IMG/VR virus record: IMGVR_UViG_3300037558_002528
Location: 1-62,876 of that record
Strand: one strand, 5' to 3'
Length of the DNA stretch: 62,876 nucleotides
From: a virus
Shown: positions 16,061-23,942 of the stretch, in pieces
Layout: every line of letters starts with the position of its first letter
Position numbering within the stretch: the first letter of the stretch is position 1
Notes under the pieces: model-generated
Seen by the model: the letters and a program-made list of their open reading frames with translations, nothing else
What the model was told of the DNA's origin: nothing
Database searches by the model: none
Translations under genes and position numbers: made by a program

Positions 16061-16329
16061 TGCGCACGCTCCTTCAGCATCTTGTCGGCGTACGCGCCGC
16101 GCAGCTCTACCAGCTGCTCCAGCGACTCCTGCCAAGCGGCGTTACGTCCCATGCGACGGAAGAAAATCTCGTTCGCCCAGGCCAGGTCGATCGGCGCATA
16201 CGCGGCAAAGTAGTCGCGCAGGCTCATCCCCTCGGGGATCCCGTGCAATATGGCTGGAATGACTTCGCCACTCGGGCCAATGGCCACGCCGCCCGGGAAG
16301 GCCGGTCCGCCAGTCTTGTCGGTGGCCAT
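16057..16329 (-). CDS. Small phage protein, function unknown
   Basis: 90 residues. GMSLRDYFAAYAP is a motif of many small phage early proteins, though its role is unclear. The ATG at 16329 is used; a GTG at 16332 is an alternative with better spacing to GGGAG. Overlaps both neighbours. Confidence 0.68.
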   Translation of the reverse strand: MATDKTGGPAFPGGVAIGPSGEVIPAILHGIPEGMSLRDYFAAYAPIDLAWANEIFFRRMGRNAAWQESLEQLVELRGAYADKMLKERAQ

Positions 16330-16589
16330 CACACACCGCTCCCAGACTTGGCTGCAGGGGCCACGACAGTTGCCTCCGTGGGCATGGTGGTCAGCGGCGC
16401 GCGCAGGGCCTCCTGAAGCAAGATCAGCATGATGATGGCGCCGGCCACGAACGAGGCGCCGTACAGCGCCCAGGTGGCGCAGCGCTTCGCCACGCGCACC
16501 ACGCGCCGGCGCAGGCGGGAGACAGTCGGGCGCGGCTTCTTGGCGGTATCGACGCCGGCGCGCCAGTCGATCAAATGCAGATGGCTCAT
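16329..16589 (-). CDS. Small single-TM protein
   Basis: 86 residues. A basic N-terminal half (SRLRRRVVRVAKRC) precedes one membrane helix (WALYGASFVAGAIIMLILL), then a short polar tail; a type II orientation is likely. In the leftward operon; function unknown. Confidence 0.6.
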   Translation of the reverse strand: MSHLHLIDWRAGVDTAKKPRPTVSRLRRRVVRVAKRCATWALYGASFVAGAIIMLILLQEALRAPLTTMPTEATVVAPAAKSGSGV

Positions 16590-16717
16590 GCTATGGCTCC
16601 AGAGAAAGCGGCCAGCACGGCGCACAGCGCCATGAGGGCCACGGTTGCTGTGCGAGGAAGGCCGGCGGTAGCGATCACCGGCATCAAGACCAGGAAGAAG
16701 AGGGCGGGGAAGTTCAT
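16586..16717 (-). CDS. 43-residue membrane peptide
   Basis: MNFPALFFLVLMPVIATAG... is almost wholly hydrophobic with two possible helices. GGAG precedes the ATG and a 4-bp overlap joins it to each neighbour, which argues for a real gene despite its size. Confidence 0.5.
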   Translation of the reverse strand: MNFPALFFLVLMPVIATAGLPRTATVALMALCAVLAAFSGAIA

Positions 16718-16977
16718 GCTGCAGCTCCGTCCGCATCGATGTCGGCGTTGGCCGCAGCCTTCTCGGCCGCGCGCGCCCGGCGGGCCAGATAGGCCTGCTT
16801 GGCCGGCTCGTCGCCGATGCGGTTCATAATCGACAGGTGCTGTTCGTGCCGCTGGCCATAGGTCATGCCCAGGGCCTTCATCGCGATCTCGTTGATGACC
16901 TGGACGCGGCGGGTGTAAGTGCGCGACTGCGCACACTGGCGCATGATCTGTTCGAGGGCTTGGCGGTGGGAGCTCAT
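16714..16977 (-). CDS. Hypothetical phage protein
   Basis: 87 residues, helical and basic, with an Ala-rich C-terminus (ARRARAAEKAAANADIDAD). Coupled to both neighbours by 4-bp overlaps. No domain recognised. Confidence 0.6.
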   Translation of the reverse strand: MSSHRQALEQIMRQCAQSRTYTRRVQVINEIAMKALGMTYGQRHEQHLSIMNRIGDEPAKQAYLARRARAAEKAAANADIDADGAAA

Positions 16978-17312
16978 TGCGCACCTGCCTTGGCCAAGGT
17001 GGCCTTCATCGAGTCGAGGTCTGAAAAGGACCAGAAAGCCTGGTGCGCCTCGATGGTTTCGATGGCCAGCCGGAGCAATTCCACCAGGTGGTCATGAGCA
17101 TTGCAAGCGCGGACAATGAATTCAGCGGTGGCCTGCGCCACGTCGTTGCCATCGCCATCGGTCATGCCAGTGACGATGAAGGCAAAGGCGGAATGATCCT
17201 TTGCATTGACCTCGGTCCAGCGCCCGCCTTCGGTCATGAGCTCATGAACGGCCGCGCTCGGATACTCGGTGCCAAGGGAATAAGGTGTAGCGGTGTGAGC
17301 CGTGATGCTCAT
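16974..17312 (-). CDS. Hypothetical phage protein, first gene after the structured leader
   Basis: 112 residues from MSITAHTAT, with GAGGAG upstream. The family is found in small phage early regions (FIVRACNAHDHLVELLR is characteristic). It directly follows the RNA candidate at 17404-17544, and its ribosome binding site can pair with that RNA, so it may be the regulated gene. Confidence 0.65.
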   Translation of the reverse strand: MSITAHTATPYSLGTEYPSAAVHELMTEGGRWTEVNAKDHSAFAFIVTGMTDGDGNDVAQATAEFIVRACNAHDHLVELLRLAIETIEAHQAFWSFSDLDSMKATLAKAGAQ

Positions 17313-17403
17313 GGTTTTCTCCTCGTTATAGGCGGCCAGGTCAACCAACCTGGCCGGCGCTTCGGCTTTCGCTGCATGTTTCAACGGCAAAGGAATGTTT
17401 CGC

Positions 17404-17544
17404 GCCAACATCAGAGCGGGCCGGATTGGGTACCGGCTGGGCGAGGAAGTCTGTTACCTCGTGGCTCGCCGGCTTACAAAGTCCGGTGCCTTCCCACTGT
17501 GGCCAGCAGTGCGCCTGCTTGTGCGCTCCCGCTCTGATGTTGGC
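17404..17544 (-). ncRNA. Structured RNA candidate (c4-antisense-like architecture)
   Basis: A perfect 17-bp inverted repeat (17404-17420 with 17528-17544) closes a 107-nt region that itself folds. There is a CACTG/CAGTG hairpin near 17493-17509 and a longer arm built from CCGGA/TCCGG and GGCGAG/CTCGCC pairs. No convincing ORF lies here. The strand is taken from the operon around it. The layout recalls the c4 antisense RNAs of P1/P7-type phages, a family with homologues in other phages. The identity is not established. Confidence 0.55.
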
Positions 17545-17676
17545 CCTGGCCTTTCTCGACGCCAGGGCGGTCTACTCGCAGGGGCCGCTGCGATACCGGG
17601 GCGCTGGCCAGAATCAAATTCGGTGTTTTGTTTCGGAGAACACCCAGGCATGCAGGCCTGTTTGAAACTCCACCAT
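17545..17676. other. Gap upstream of the RNA candidate
   Basis: With 17313-17403 and the RNA candidate this makes a 364-bp stretch without a convincing gene. Short inverted repeats are present (GTGTT/AACAC near 17622-17643 and around AGGCATGCAGGCCT), possibly part of the RNA or its promoter. Confidence 0.4.
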
Positions 17677-17811
17677 CTAGCCGTAATCCAGCTGGCCCGG
17701 CCTCGCCGGTTCGGCCCCGCTGCCGGCGGCATCTGCATATGCGTCAGGCTTCAGCGGAGCAGTTGTGCTGCACATGGCAGCGATCAAAATCAGCAGGAGC
17801 ATTGCCGTCAC
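17677..17811 (-). CDS. Possible small membrane peptide
   Basis: 44 residues from a GTG at 17811 that overlaps the upstream TAG by one base. It opens with a hydrophobic segment (MLLLILIAAMC) then a polar tail. The cysteine resembles a lipobox but Met at -1 is unusual. Coupling is the main support. Confidence 0.35.
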   Translation of the reverse strand: MTAMLLLILIAAMCSTTAPLKPDAYADAAGSGAEPARPGQLDYG

Positions 17812-18164
17812 TAAGCCCCGATGCCGTACTCGGCAACGAAATCGGCGTAGTCCTGGACTTGGCGGTGCGTCATGTCGAGGGCATCTGTACGGTCGCCATC
17901 GGCCTGGGCGCGGAAGAAGCGGTCGGCATGCGCCTGGCAACCGGCAATGAACGAATCGCTGGCGATCTGGAAGAGGTCGAAGCCGTCGCCCGGCACCGTG
18001 GCCGCTTCGACGCTGTAGCCGATGACGCGCCAGCCATCACGCTGGGTGGTCACCCACAGGTGGAAGGTCTGGCCGTCGCGCTGGTAGGTATCTCCGAGCA
18101 GGCCGGCGCTATCCCTCAGGTTGGCCGGGCGGATCGGATGAAGTTGGGTAGGGGTGTTGGGCAT
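17811..18164 (-). CDS. First gene of the leftward early operon, function unknown
   Basis: 117 residues from MPNTPTQLH; GGAGCAAGCG sits correctly before this ATG. The protein is compact (FHLWVTTQRDGWRVIGYSVE suggests beta strands) without a recognised domain. It lies immediately downstream of the OL-like operators, the position of the first PL gene of lambda. Confidence 0.65.
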   Translation of the reverse strand: MPNTPTQLHPIRPANLRDSAGLLGDTYQRDGQTFHLWVTTQRDGWRVIGYSVEAATVPGDGFDLFQIASDSFIAGCQAHADRFFRAQADGDRTDALDMTHRQVQDYADFVAEYGIGA

Positions 18165-18193
18165 CGCTTGCTCCAGCATTCGGTTGTAAGTGA

Positions 18194-18267
18194 CTACAAC
18201 CAAAGGTTACAACAAGCGATTTGGTTCTGCAACACAAAGTTGTAGAAATTGTGAAAAAAAGTTGTAG
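18194..18267. promoter_or_regulatory. OL-like operator cluster
   Basis: Three 19-bp sites with 6-bp arms and 7-bp spacers: CTACAA-N7-TTACAA (18194-18212), CTGCAA-N7-TTGTAG (18227-18245) and TTGTGA-N7-TTGTAG (18249-18267). A perfect GGTTGTA/TACAACC palindrome (18182-18201) overlaps the first. The same architecture recurs at 19815-19891, so CI or Cro probably binds both clusters. Confidence 0.75.
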
Positions 18268-18283
18268 TCTGGATGATGAGGCG

Positions 18284-18305
18284 AAAAAAAACCGCCTGGC
18301 GGCGG
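18284..18305 (-). terminator. Terminator of the repressor operon
   Basis: On the minus strand CCGCC-GCCA-GGCGG is followed by eight T. It lies 28 bp beyond the stop of the SLATT-like gene and separates the repressor operon from the OL-like control region. Confidence 0.8.
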
Positions 18306-18332
18306 CTTCTGTACTACGGAAAAAGTTGAGAC

Positions 18333-18890
18333 TTATGCTTTAACTTCGATGCTCTGGCGGTCGAAATCCCAGAAGTGAGCTAGCAACTGTTTGTAGAAAG
18401 GGATCTTTACCACCGAGGCCTTATCGTTTCTCGCAATCTTGAGCTGATTTTCACAGATGATGACAAGGGCAGTAAGAGCTGGCGGCTCACCTCCCTCTAT
18501 TGTTAAGAGCCGGGATTCCCACTTGGAAAGATCGGACTCCACAAAATCACGTTCCCCAGCAAGAGCAATGTCAGCCAATAGAGCTTTGTAGCTCTTCGCA
18601 AACTCGGCATGTTTCTTTGAGCGGTCCGCGAATGAAAACACCAGGGAAAGAGTAGACGAAGCTGTAATAGCCAGGGCAATACGAGTGAGGGCAACTGGAT
18701 CGGCTAATTTTGCGAGTGCAGCCGAGCCGCCAATAACCGCAATTGCCTTACCGCATTTATCGAAAAGTTCAAAAAAGCGTTCCCGCTTCTGATGATAGAC
18801 GCAGGAAATCTCTGCCCTGCAGAGGATTTCATCACGCTTTTCCCAAAGGTAATCTTCGGCGGTCTTTTCAGTTTGCGGATTATCACTCAT
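18333..18890 (-). CDS. Two-TM SLATT-like protein in the rexAB position
   Basis: 185 residues. After a soluble N-terminus (about 45 residues) come two hydrophobic segments (about 47-64 and 68-90), then a helical domain with SKWESRLLTIEGGEPPALTA and a conserved-looking CENQ. This layout resembles SLATT-type two-TM effector proteins, predicted pore formers of bacterial immune systems. It is the last gene of the repressor operon, starts in a 4-bp overlap, and would be expressed in the lysogen. The base composition is AT-richer than its neighbours. The SLATT assignment is inference. Confidence 0.65.
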   Translation of the reverse strand: MSDNPQTEKTAEDYLWEKRDEILCRAEISCVYHQKRERFFELFDKCGKAIAVIGGSAALAKLADPVALTRIALAITASSTLSLVFSFADRSKKHAEFAKSYKALLADIALAGERDFVESDLSKWESRLLTIEGGEPPALTALVIICENQLKIARNDKASVVKIPFYKQLLAHFWDFDRQSIEVKA

Positions 18891-19087
18891 TTTTTTGGTG
18901 GCCTTGGAGGCGTTCTGGCTTTCGTTGAGACAGGCATGATTTCTTTGCCGTCCATTCCAATACTACACCCGTCAGTCGATCGGTGTCGAATTGATCCTCT
19001 TTGGGAGGCGAGCGGCTTTTCCGCTTTTGCTTTATTGGCAGAATTTGATGAACTGGACGTCGAAGGCGTTCTCTTGATGTTTGACAT
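18887..19087 (-). CDS. Small basic Ser-rich protein, partner of the SLATT-like gene
   Basis: 66 residues from MSNIKRTPSTSSSSN, with AAAGGG before the ATG. Rich in Ser, Lys, Arg and Pro, so probably unstructured. It starts 33 bp past the repressor stop and its stop overlaps the next start (ATGA), forming a repressor-X-Y operon like cI-rexA-rexB. Confidence 0.6.
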   Translation of the reverse strand: MSNIKRTPSTSSSSNSANKAKAEKPLASQRGSIRHRSTDGCSIGMDGKEIMPVSTKARTPPRPPKK

Positions 19088-19120
19088 GATGCCCTTTCTT
19101 GGCACAACGGGAGCGTTTTG

Positions 19121-19795
19121 TTAGAAGTGTTCTCTCTGCAATAGAACGACACGACCAATCACAATGCACGTCGCCTGAGTGCATTCGTGCCGGTGATAGC
19201 GCTTCTGGTCCGGGTTATCCGAAACCAGGAACCATCGACCAAAGTCGCGCACCATGCGCTTGATGATGTCTTCGCCATCAAAGTTGATCGCATAGACCTC
19301 ACCATCCTTCGGGACGGTGTCCGCGACGTTGATGACGACCGTATCCCCATCGGACATGGTTGGTTCCATACTCTCACCCTTGACCCCCACGGCGATGAGC
19401 TTGGCGGCGCTGTATCCCTTCTTAAGCAGCCATTCCTTTCGGAAAGTGATCGGACGGCCTTCGTCCGGCACCTCGATTGATTCGAAGCCGGTGATGCCGG
19501 CAGACAGTTTCAACTTCACTTTTTTTATTTCTATAAAGTCGGGGTTGTCTGGATCGTGCTCGATAACCCTGGTGTAGTTCTTCGGCAACGCGGGCGCCTC
19601 GGCCTCGCCGTAGCGGAGAAACACTTCCGACACGCCCAGGTACTCCGCCGTCAGGCGAAGATTGTCCCCTCGCGGCTCGGAAGCGCCAGCGATCCACTTT
19701 TGCACGGCCTGCGGGCTGACCCCGACGAATCGGGCCATCTCGGACTGGTTGCCACCGTTCTTGGCATTCAGTGCCTGGCGTATGCGGTCATTCAT
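19121..19795 (-). CDS. CI-like repressor, XRE HTH plus S24/LexA peptidase
   Basis: 224 residues from MNDRIRQAL. The helix-turn-helix is MARFVGVSPQAVQKWIAGAS (20-39). The C-terminal domain has the Ala-Gly autocleavage site at 99-100 (LSAGITG), the serine nucleophile S142 (KGESMEPTMSDGD) and the lysine K179 (EDIIKRM). So the protein should self-cleave with RecA after DNA damage, inducing the phage. An upstream Met at 19804 is a less likely start. It would bind the TTGTAA-type operators beside it. Confidence 0.93.
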   Translation of the reverse strand: MNDRIRQALNAKNGGNQSEMARFVGVSPQAVQKWIAGASEPRGDNLRLTAEYLGVSEVFLRYGEAEAPALPKNYTRVIEHDPDNPDFIEIKKVKLKLSAGITGFESIEVPDEGRPITFRKEWLLKKGYSAAKLIAVGVKGESMEPTMSDGDTVVINVADTVPKDGEVYAINFDGEDIIKRMVRDFGRWFLVSDNPDQKRYHRHECTQATCIVIGRVVLLQREHF

Positions 19796-19814
19796 ATTTT
19801 CCATTCTCGCGAGA

Positions 19815-19891
19815 TTACAAATAGCCGTTGTAAATTGCACTGCAAATATTGGTTGTAGAAATTCGCTCGTTGTTGTAACTTATGGTTGTAA
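19815..19891. promoter_or_regulatory. OR-like operator cluster between repressor and cro
   Basis: Three 6-7-6 sites: TTACAA-N7-TTGTAA (19815-19833), CTGCAA-N7-TTGTAG (19840-19858) and TTGTAA-N7-TTGTAA (19873-19891). One more TTACAA half-site lies at 19904-19909, against the cro start. The second site has the same arms as 18227-18245 in the left cluster. Divergent promoters for repressor and cro must lie here. Confidence 0.8.
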
Positions 19892-19911
19892 TCAACTCGT
19901 CTCTTACAACC

Positions 19912-20208
19912 ATGGACCTCATCGAAGAAACTGGCATTGCCAAGGCGGTGCGCCTTGCCGGTAGCCAAACGGCACTGGCCAACGGCATATCCCAGATTGC
20001 GGAGGCCAAGGGCGGCAAAGGCGTCACGCCTCAAGCAGTGCAGAAATGGGCCGCTCAGGGCTTTGCGCCGCCGGAGCGCTGTCGCGAAATCGAGGACTTC
20101 CTCGAGAAACGCGTTACCCGATACCAGCTGAACCCGGCCATCTTCGGTTCCGCTGAGGATGCAATTGCCGCCGCTCAGGTGCCGACAGCTGAACAGGTGC
20201 AACCGTGA
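19912..20208 (+). CDS. Cro-like (YdaS-type) regulator
   Basis: 98 residues from MDLIEETGIAKAV. The fold is VRLAGSQTALANGISQ then VTPQAVQKWAAQGFAPPERC, typical of YdaS/Cro proteins; the second helix SPQAVQKW-like motif matches that of the CI protein, implying shared operators. No Shine-Dalgarno is visible before 19912, so the message may be leaderless; an ATG at 19882 in frame adds ten residues. Confidence 0.85.
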   Translation: MDLIEETGIAKAVRLAGSQTALANGISQIAEAKGGKGVTPQAVQKWAAQGFAPPERCREIEDFLEKRVTRYQLNPAIFGSAEDAIAAAQVPTAEQVQP

Positions 20209-20522
20209 GCACCGCCGCAGACCCAGTCTCGCCGGACCTTGCGGAAATTACACGCAAGACCGGTGCACGAATTCAATCCGACATCTTGTCGCGCCTTGCA
20301 CACGTCACGCAGGAGCATGCAGCGACTTGCATGAACGTTGATCCGAGCACGGTCAGCCGCCTGAAATCCGGTCTGGACCAGTTCTGCCTGCTGCTGGCCG
20401 CCATCGGCTTCCAGGTCGCCGCCTCCGATTCCGTCGTCATCAGCCAGAAGGAGCTGTCCGGCCTGAAGTACTTGGCCGCGCGGTACCTGGAGGCCGACAT
20501 GCAGAAGGACATCCGGCTGTGA
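20205..20522 (+). CDS. CII-like transcriptional activator
   Basis: 105 residues, GTG start overlapping the cro stop by 4 bp. ARIQSDILSRLAHVTQEHAA, VDPSTVSRLKSGLDQFC and LLLAAIGFQV follow the lambda CII pattern of HTH and tetramerisation region. In lambda CII activates the repressor-establishment and integrase promoters. Confidence 0.85.
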   Translation: MSTAADPVSPDLAEITRKTGARIQSDILSRLAHVTQEHAATCMNVDPSTVSRLKSGLDQFCLLLAAIGFQVAASDSVVISQKELSGLKYLAARYLEADMQKDIRL

Positions 20523-20848
20523 AACACAATCCCGCCGTCAGCGAACAGATCGTCGCCTTCCTGGAAGCGAATCCGGGCAGCCGCTTGGGCGAAGTCCAGC
20601 AGCATGTGCTAGGCCTGGGCCTGTCCACGGAGAAGGGCATCCAGAACGTCATTCACCACCTGGTGAAAAAGGAAGCGCTGAAGGTCGACCGAACCAAATA
20701 CAACGCCTTCCGCTACTCGATCAACGATGAGACGCGCCATGTGATCCGCGTCGAAGCCGCGCGCTTCGAGATACCCGCGGAGTTGGCCGGGCCCGTCGTG
20801 CCGCCCATGGTCTGGTCGATGCGGCATCTGCTGGGAGCCGCGTCATGA
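20519..20848 (+). CDS. Phage winged-helix-like protein
   Basis: 109 residues, GTG start in a 4-bp overlap. GSRLGEVQQHVLGLGLS and KGIQNVIHHLVKKEALKVDR look like a winged-helix DNA-binding domain. Possibly a replication or transcription accessory protein. Confidence 0.65.
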   Translation: MKHNPAVSEQIVAFLEANPGSRLGEVQQHVLGLGLSTEKGIQNVIHHLVKKEALKVDRTKYNAFRYSINDETRHVIRVEAARFEIPAELAGPVVPPMVWSMRHLLGAAS

Positions 20849-21429
20849 TGCCCGTCAAAGCCTTGGATGCAGCCCGTTACGGCAGGCTGGTTCCTATCGT
20901 CCATCAGCGTGGAGGGTGGCTATGTCGCTGCGATTGTGGCGCTGAATGCGTGGTCACGGGCTCTCATTTGCGCGAGGGACGAGTGCAGTCCTGTGGCTGC
21001 CTGAATCGCGAAAAACGCGCTCAGGCGAAGAAGCACGGTATGCGTCACAGCCGAACCTGGACCATCTGGAATCTGATGCGCCAACGCTGCACCAATCCGA
21101 AAAATGGTTCGTTCAAGAACTATGGCGCGCGCGGCATCACCGTCTGCGAGCGCTGGTCGGACTTTTCAGCATTTCTTGCTGATATGGGAGAAGCCCCCGC
21201 TGACCGGACTATCGAACGCATCCGCAACAACGAAGGGTATGCACCGGAAAACTGCCGGTGGGCGACTCGTGCTGAACAGGCCCTGAACACTCGCCGGAAC
21301 CGGCTTATCACGCTCGCCGGACGGACCCAACCGCTCCTGCTTTGGTGCCAGGAATTGCAAATTCCATATTGGACTGCACACGCTCGTCTTCGTCGTGGGG
21401 CATCACCTGAAAAGGCCCTTGCCAAATGA
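20845..21429 (+). CDS. HNH/AP2-type homing-endonuclease-like protein
   Basis: 194 residues. N-terminal zinc-binding pattern CRCDCGAEC...SCGCLNREK, followed by WNLMRQRCTNPKNGSFKNYG, ITVCERWSDFSAFLADMGE, IERIRNNEGYAPENCRWAT and a C-terminal helix-turn-helix-like tail. This is the family of freestanding phage homing-type nucleases. It is fully overlapped into the operon (ATGA at both ends), so it may have been domesticated. Confidence 0.75.
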   Translation: MMPVKALDAARYGRLVPIVHQRGGWLCRCDCGAECVVTGSHLREGRVQSCGCLNREKRAQAKKHGMRHSRTWTIWNLMRQRCTNPKNGSFKNYGARGITVCERWSDFSAFLADMGEAPADRTIERIRNNEGYAPENCRWATRAEQALNTRRNRLITLAGRTQPLLLWCQELQIPYWTAHARLRRGASPEKALAK

Positions 21430-23942
21430 AAGATTACGAAGACTTTTTGCGCGAGAAAATTCGACTTGCATCATTCGCTGGCTTTGCCATTGAGGATAGT
21501 GAGCTGAATCCAAATCTCCGTCCCCATACTCGCGATATTGTCAAATGGGCCTTACTGGGCGGCCAGCGCGCCATTTTCGCCAGCTTCGGCCTGCACAAGA
21601 CAGCAACCCAGCTCGAGATCATGCGCCAGGTCGGTATCCATCGCCCCGGCCTGCGCCTGATCTGCATGCCGCTGGGCGTGCGACAGGAGTTCGTGCGCGA
21701 GGCCGCCGAGCGCTTCGCCGGCGACTGCGCCATGGACCTGCGCTTCATCCGCTCGGACGCCGAGATCGGCGACGAACGCACCGTCTACCTGACCAATTAC
21801 GAGAGCATCCGCGAGGGCAAGCTTGATGTCTCCCGCTTCCGGGCGACCAGCCTGGACGAGGCGAGCGTGCTGCGCAGCTACGGCAGCAAGACCTATCAGG
21901 AATTCCTCCCGGCGTTCGCGCCCGTCGAATTCAAGTTCGTGGCCACGGCCACGCCCAGCCCCAACCGGTTCAAGGAATTGATCCACTACGCCGGCTACCT
22001 GGGTGTCATGGACACCGGCCAGGCGCTGACCCGCTTCTTCCAGCGTGATGCGGAGAAGGCCGGGAACCTGACCCTGTACCCGCATAAGACTGAAGAGTTT
22101 TGGATGTGGGTGGCCAGCTGGGCGGTGTTCATCCAGCGCCCGAGCGATCTCGGCCACAGCGACGAGGGCTACGTGCTGCCCGAGCTGGACGTTCGGTACC
22201 ACGAGGTGCCCAGCAACTACGGCGCGGCCGGTACCGAGAAGAACGGGCAGGGCCTGCTCATCCCCGACGTGGCCATGGGCCTGTCCGCTGCAGCCGAAGA
22301 GAAGCGCAACAGCATGCCGGCGCGCGTGGCCCTGGTGGCCGACCTGGTCGCCCAGGATCCGGAAGATCACTTCATCGTCTGGCACGACCTGGAAGACGAG
22401 CGCCATGCCATCCAGCAGGCCGTCCCGGAAGCGGTCAGCGTCTGGGGCACCCAGGACTTGGAGGTGCGCGAAGAGCGTATTCGTGACTTCAGCGATGGGA
22501 AATGCCGCGTGCTATCCACTAAGCCGATCATCGCGGGCTCCGGCTGCAACCTGCAGCGGCATTGCCACCGCGAGATCTTCGCGGGGATCGGCTTCAAGTT
22601 CAACGATTTCATTCAGTCAATTCACCGGGTCCACCGCTTCGGCCAGCGCCAGCGCGTGCGCATCGACATCGTGCACACGGAATCCGAGCGCGAGGTCCTG
22701 CGCACGCTGCGCGCCAAGTGGGACCAGCACATCGAAATGGGCAACAAGATGACAGAAATTATCCGGAAATTCGGGCTGAGCCAGCTGGCCATGCAGGAGA
22801 CGCTGTCCCGCTCCATCGGCGTCGAGCGGATCGAGGTGCGCGGCGACCGCTTCGCGGTGGCGAACAATGACTGCGTGGCCGAGGCTAAGCTCCAGCCCGA
22901 CAACTCGGTCGGCCTGATCGTCACCAGCATCCCTTTCGCCAACCACTACGAATACACCCCGAGTTACAACGACTTCGGCCACACCCAGGACAACGCCCAC
23001 TTCTGGGCCCAGATGGATTTCCTCACGCCCGAGCTGCACCGGATCCTGCAGCCCGGTCGCATCTACTGCTGCCACGTGAAGGACCGCATCAACTTCGGGA
23101 ACGTCACCGGTGCGGGTGTCCCCACCGTCAGCCCGTTCCACGCGGAAGCCCTGTTCCATGGCCTGAAGCATGGCTTCGACTACATGGGCATGATCACCGT
23201 GGTCACCGACGTGGTGCGCGAGAACAACCAGACCTACCGCCTGGGCTACACCGAGATGTGCAAGGACGGCACGAAGATGGGCGTAGGCTCCCCCGAGTAC
23301 GTCCTGCTCTTCCACAAGCCGCAGTCCGACCGCTCGCGTGGCTACGCCGACGTCCCGGTGAAGAAATCGAAGGACGAATACAGCCTGGCCCGGTGGCAGG
23401 TCGATGCGCATGCCTTCTGGCGCTCCAGTGGCAACCGCCTGCTGTCGGCCGACGAGATGGCCGCCTACGGCCCGGAGAAGCTCGCCAAGATGTTCACCGA
23501 GCACAGCCTCGAGAACGTCTATGACTTTGATTTCCACGTGCGCGTGGGCGAGCAGCTGCTGGAGCGCCAGGCGCTGCCCAGCACCTTCATGAGCCTCGCG
23601 CCCGGCAGCCATCACCCTGACGTGTGGCACGACGTGCTGCGGATGAAGACTCTCAACGGCGAGCAGGCCAACCGCGCGGTCGAGAAACACATCTGCCCCC
23701 TGCAGTTCGACATCGTGGACCGGCTCATTGAGCGCTACAGCAATCCCGGCGACCTTGTCTATGACCCGTTCCATGGCCTGGGCACGGTCGGTGTGCGCGC
23801 CATCAAGGCAAGTCGGCGCGCTGGCGGCTCCGAGTTGAACCCGGCCTATTTCCTTGATCAGGTCCACTACCTGCGCGCCATGGAGCGCGAGGTCAGCATG
23901 CCGACCCTGTTCGACTTCGATGAAATCGAGCGTGCTGCATGA
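21426..23942 (+). CDS. Helicase-DNA methyltransferase fusion
   Basis: 838 residues. The N-terminal half is a SNF2/DEAD-like helicase: motif I FGLHKT (54-59, His replacing the usual Gly), motif II DEAS (144-147), motif III ATATPS, motif VI VHRFGQRQRV near 404. The C-terminal half is an amino-methyltransferase with the catalytic TSIPFANHYEY near 500 (a DPPY variant) and the AdoMet loop DPFHGLGTVG near 780. Such fusions resemble anti-restriction proteins of the DarB type. Likely modifies phage DNA, on adenine N6 or cytosine N4. Confidence 0.85.
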   Translation: MKDYEDFLREKIRLASFAGFAIEDSELNPNLRPHTRDIVKWALLGGQRAIFASFGLHKTATQLEIMRQVGIHRPGLRLICMPLGVRQEFVREAAERFAGDCAMDLRFIRSDAEIGDERTVYLTNYESIREGKLDVSRFRATSLDEASVLRSYGSKTYQEFLPAFAPVEFKFVATATPSPNRFKELIHYAGYLGVMDTGQALTRFFQRDAEKAGNLTLYPHKTEEFWMWVASWAVFIQRPSDLGHSDEGYVLPELDVRYHEVPSNYGAAGTEKNGQGLLIPDVAMGLSAAAEEKRNSMPARVALVADLVAQDPEDHFIVWHDLEDERHAIQQAVPEAVSVWGTQDLEVREERIRDFSDGKCRVLSTKPIIAGSGCNLQRHCHREIFAGIGFKFNDFIQSIHRVHRFGQRQRVRIDIVHTESEREVLRTLRAKWDQHIEMGNKMTEIIRKFGLSQLAMQETLSRSIGVERIEVRGDRFAVANNDCVAEAKLQPDNSVGLIVTSIPFANHYEYTPSYNDFGHTQDNAHFWAQMDFLTPELHRILQPGRIYCCHVKDRINFGNVTGAGVPTVSPFHAEALFHGLKHGFDYMGMITVVTDVVRENNQTYRLGYTEMCKDGTKMGVGSPEYVLLFHKPQSDRSRGYADVPVKKSKDEYSLARWQVDAHAFWRSSGNRLLSADEMAAYGPEKLAKMFTEHSLENVYDFDFHVRVGEQLLERQALPSTFMSLAPGSHHPDVWHDVLRMKTLNGEQANRAVEKHICPLQFDIVDRLIERYSNPGDLVYDPFHGLGTVGVRAIKASRRAGGSELNPAYFLDQVHYLRAMEREVSMPTLFDFDEIERAA

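Noticed and set aside
17395-17814. Plus-strand ORF over the RNA candidate
   Set aside because: Composition is Arg/Cys-rich and unlike a protein, there is no ribosome binding site, and the region is better explained as structured RNA.
18887-18890. Toxin-antitoxin reading of the repressor-operon pair
   Set aside because: Neither protein resembles a known toxin or antitoxin; coupling alone is not evidence.
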